Positions 62,713 to 64,000 of a stretch of 64,000 nucleotides of DNA are shown piece by piece. The notes below the pieces were generated by a model that saw only the letters and a program-made list of their open reading frames with translations, did no database searches and was not told where the DNA came from. Made by a program: the position numbers and the translations under genes. Origin of the DNA: an uncultured Alphaproteobacteria bacterium (lineage in GTDB: Bacteria; Pseudomonadota; Alphaproteobacteria; Rhodobacterales; Rhodobacteraceae); assembly GCA_902619165.1 (NCBI GenBank), contig CACNDI010000006.1, positions 47,342 to 111,341 of the forward strand, read 5' to 3'. The stretch's first letter is position 1. The number at the start of each line of letters is the position of its first letter.

Positions 62713-64000
62713 TCAATTATCTCTGTTCCAAAAATAGCTGTCTAATACGTCAGGACTTAACCCAATAGTTTCTTGGATCGCCGGGAGAAATCTATTGCTG
62801 AAGAAACCAAAATGAATAGTAACAAAGGGAAACTGAAAAAAGTTATCGAAAATATCTTCATTAGATAGATCATTTCTCTTCTTGAATACATTCCAAATTT
62901 TTCTTGCTTCATCTTTGTTTCCCTCTGTAGCTAATAGGAACACTTTACTCACTGTTCCCCAAAAATTTAGATTTTTATCATTATCCTTGAGCATTTCATC
63001 AACAAGTATATTTGCCTTTTCCATCTTTTTTTCTTCTGTGTAAGCTGCAAGGAGATAAACCTTAGCAGAAGGTGGACCATAAGGAGCAATTTCGATCGCC
63101 CTTTCAAAATACTCTGAATTAAAAAGCATTTCGAAATCAAATTTACTCACCAATGCCGGCGAAATCCAAAAAGCGTGACCAGTCCACAACAAACTGAGGT
63201 AGTTATCGGGTTCCATGTCTAAACCCTTAAAGGCAATTACACTTCGTAGGTCAGTTTCTTCATCAAATCTATATTCGAAATAAGCCTTTACCGGATACAC
63301 CATTGGGTTGTTAGGATCTAATTTGTTAGCTTTTTTGATGCTTTTCAAAATTTCTTTTCGTTTTTCGTAATATTCAGCACCCTCCTCTTCGTTATAAAGA
63401 GAAATAGCATACAAGAGATGAGCTTGAGAATTATCTGGATTATCATCTTTAATTTCTTTGAATGCGTCTGAATAGTTAGCTCCAACTTTTCCAGCATCCT
63501 TTTTCTGAAAAGATATCCATGCTTTAAGAGAAGATCGATACAGTTCGCCAGTACCAAAATATTTTACAAAGGAATCTGAAAACTCCTTACCCATAGTAAA
63601 TTTTTCTTGAATTGCTTTTCTAACTTCAAATTCAATTAAATCTTGCGCAGCAAAAGTATCATCAGTTGAAAAATCTTTCATGAATGACCAAACCACGTTT
63701 TTCTTTCCTACATCTAATAGCTCTAAATTAACTCTAAATTTATTTCCTTGTACTGAAGTGGAGCCATCAATAAGAAATCCAACATTATATCCGCTTTCAA
63801 GATCTTCAATTGGGATATTTTTAGAATTTATCTGATCAGTTTCTTCCTTTGGAACAACAGGAAGTAACACTGTTGGGGACAAGCCCGAGATTAATTGGTT
63901 TTGAATACCACGGGATAAGTTTAGACCAGTATCATCAGAACTTAGATTTTCTAATTCTTTAATTAGTATTCTTTTACCGAGTAGCTTGTTTTGTATTTCA
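62713..64000 (-). CDS. FlgO-like/TPR protein, partial (likely third cyclase paralogue)
   Basis: Open to the right edge; about 429 residues visible. The first part (ILIKELENLSSDDTGLNLSRG) aligns with the FlgO-like domain of the two complete cyclases, then helical repeats (for example DNSQAHLLYAISLYNEE and DPNNPMVYPVKAYFEYRF) to the C terminus. The cyclase domain itself is beyond the window, so its presence is inferred from the paralogues. Confidence 0.7.
   Translation of the reverse strand, partial: EIQNKLLGKRILIKELENLSSDDTGLNLSRGIQNQLISGLSPTVLLPVVPKEETDQINSKNIPIEDLESGYNVGFLIDGSTSVQGNKFRVNLELLDVGKKNVVWSFMKDFSTDDTFAAQDLIEFEVRKAIQEKFTMGKEFSDSFVKYFGTGELYRSSLKAWISFQKKDAGKVGANYSDAFKEIKDDNPDNSQAHLLYAISLYNEEEGAEYYEKRKEILKSIKKANKLDPNNPMVYPVKAYFEYRFDEETDLRSVIAFKGLDMEPDNYLSLLWTGHAFWISPALVSKFDFEMLFNSEYFERAIEIAPYGPPSAKVYLLAAYTEEKKMEKANILVDEMLKDNDKNLNFWGTVSKVFLLATEGNKDEARKIWNVFKKRNDLSNEDIFDNFFQFPFVTIHFGFFSNRFLPAIQETIGLSPDVLDSYFWNRDN

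Noticed and set aside
1-64000. CRISPR array, insertion sequence or complete prophage
   Set aside because: No regular repeat-spacer units, no transposase and no phage structural genes were seen.

Overview
The window is AT-rich bacterial chromosome, densely packed with about 60 genes in short mixed-strand runs and with very short or overlapping gene ends. The gene content points to a marine-type, heterotrophic alphaproteobacterium with a compact genome. It has CaiB-type CoA transferases, several glutathione S-transferases, many short-chain dehydrogenases (SDRs), D-amino-acid/sarcosine-type FAD oxidases, a Liv-type ABC transporter, a GlnT/GmaS-type ligase and an Anbu operon. The lineage is inferred from gene content only; no rRNA or ribosomal protein marker is present. 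I recognised no classical DNA-binding transcription regulator in the 64 kb. Proteins carrying class III nucleotide-cyclase or cyclase-like domains are unusually frequent instead.

Layout. 1-9.3 kb: amine/amino-acid oxidation and redox genes (partial FAD oxidase, FadH-like reductase, SDR, DauA-like oxidase), a secreted glutaminyl cyclase, two PLP enzymes, then endonuclease III. A polynucleotide 3'-phosphatase-like HAD frame follows endonuclease III, separated only by one in-frame TAG. 9.4-24.7 kb: IlvD/Edd-type dehydratase, threonine-synthase-like enzyme, a soluble cyclase with a zinc-ribbon partner, RidA, Ldh-type reductase, GlnT/GmaS, methyltransferase, carboxymuconolactone decarboxylase-like (CMD) protein, GST, a set of NAD(P) oxidoreductases with an MFS carrier, and an M24 peptidase. 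24.8-31.4 kb: FAD oxidase, a membrane/ferredoxin/cyclase fusion, and a three-gene lysine catabolic operon (SUGCT-like CoA transferase, LYS1-type and LYS9-type saccharopine dehydrogenases). 31.5-37.4 kb: a frameshifted SnoaL-like gene, DUF2652, AbgB-like M20 hydrolase, GST, AEC carrier and pirin.

37.5-46.9 kb (minus strand): a complete Liv ABC transporter, an alpha/beta hydrolase and the four-gene Anbu proteasome-like operon. 47-52 kb: enolase-superfamily enzyme, YHYH protein, fatty-acid desaturase, SDR. 52-64 kb: three related cyclase/TPR proteins (one cut by the window edge) flank an aromatic-degradation-like block. That block contains an alpha/beta hydrolase, FAH hydrolase, CMD protein, Rieske protein, extradiol-dioxygenase-like VOC protein and FAD monooxygenase. 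A 35-bp tRNA 3'-end fragment lies at its left edge, as expected for the end of an integrated element.

How the genes work together. The main themes are uptake and oxidation of amino acids, amines and aromatic acids, and signalling by many cyclase-domain proteins. The observations most worth checking are the Nth/3'-phosphatase arrangement, the tRNA-bounded catabolic block, the redox cyclase and the lysine operon.
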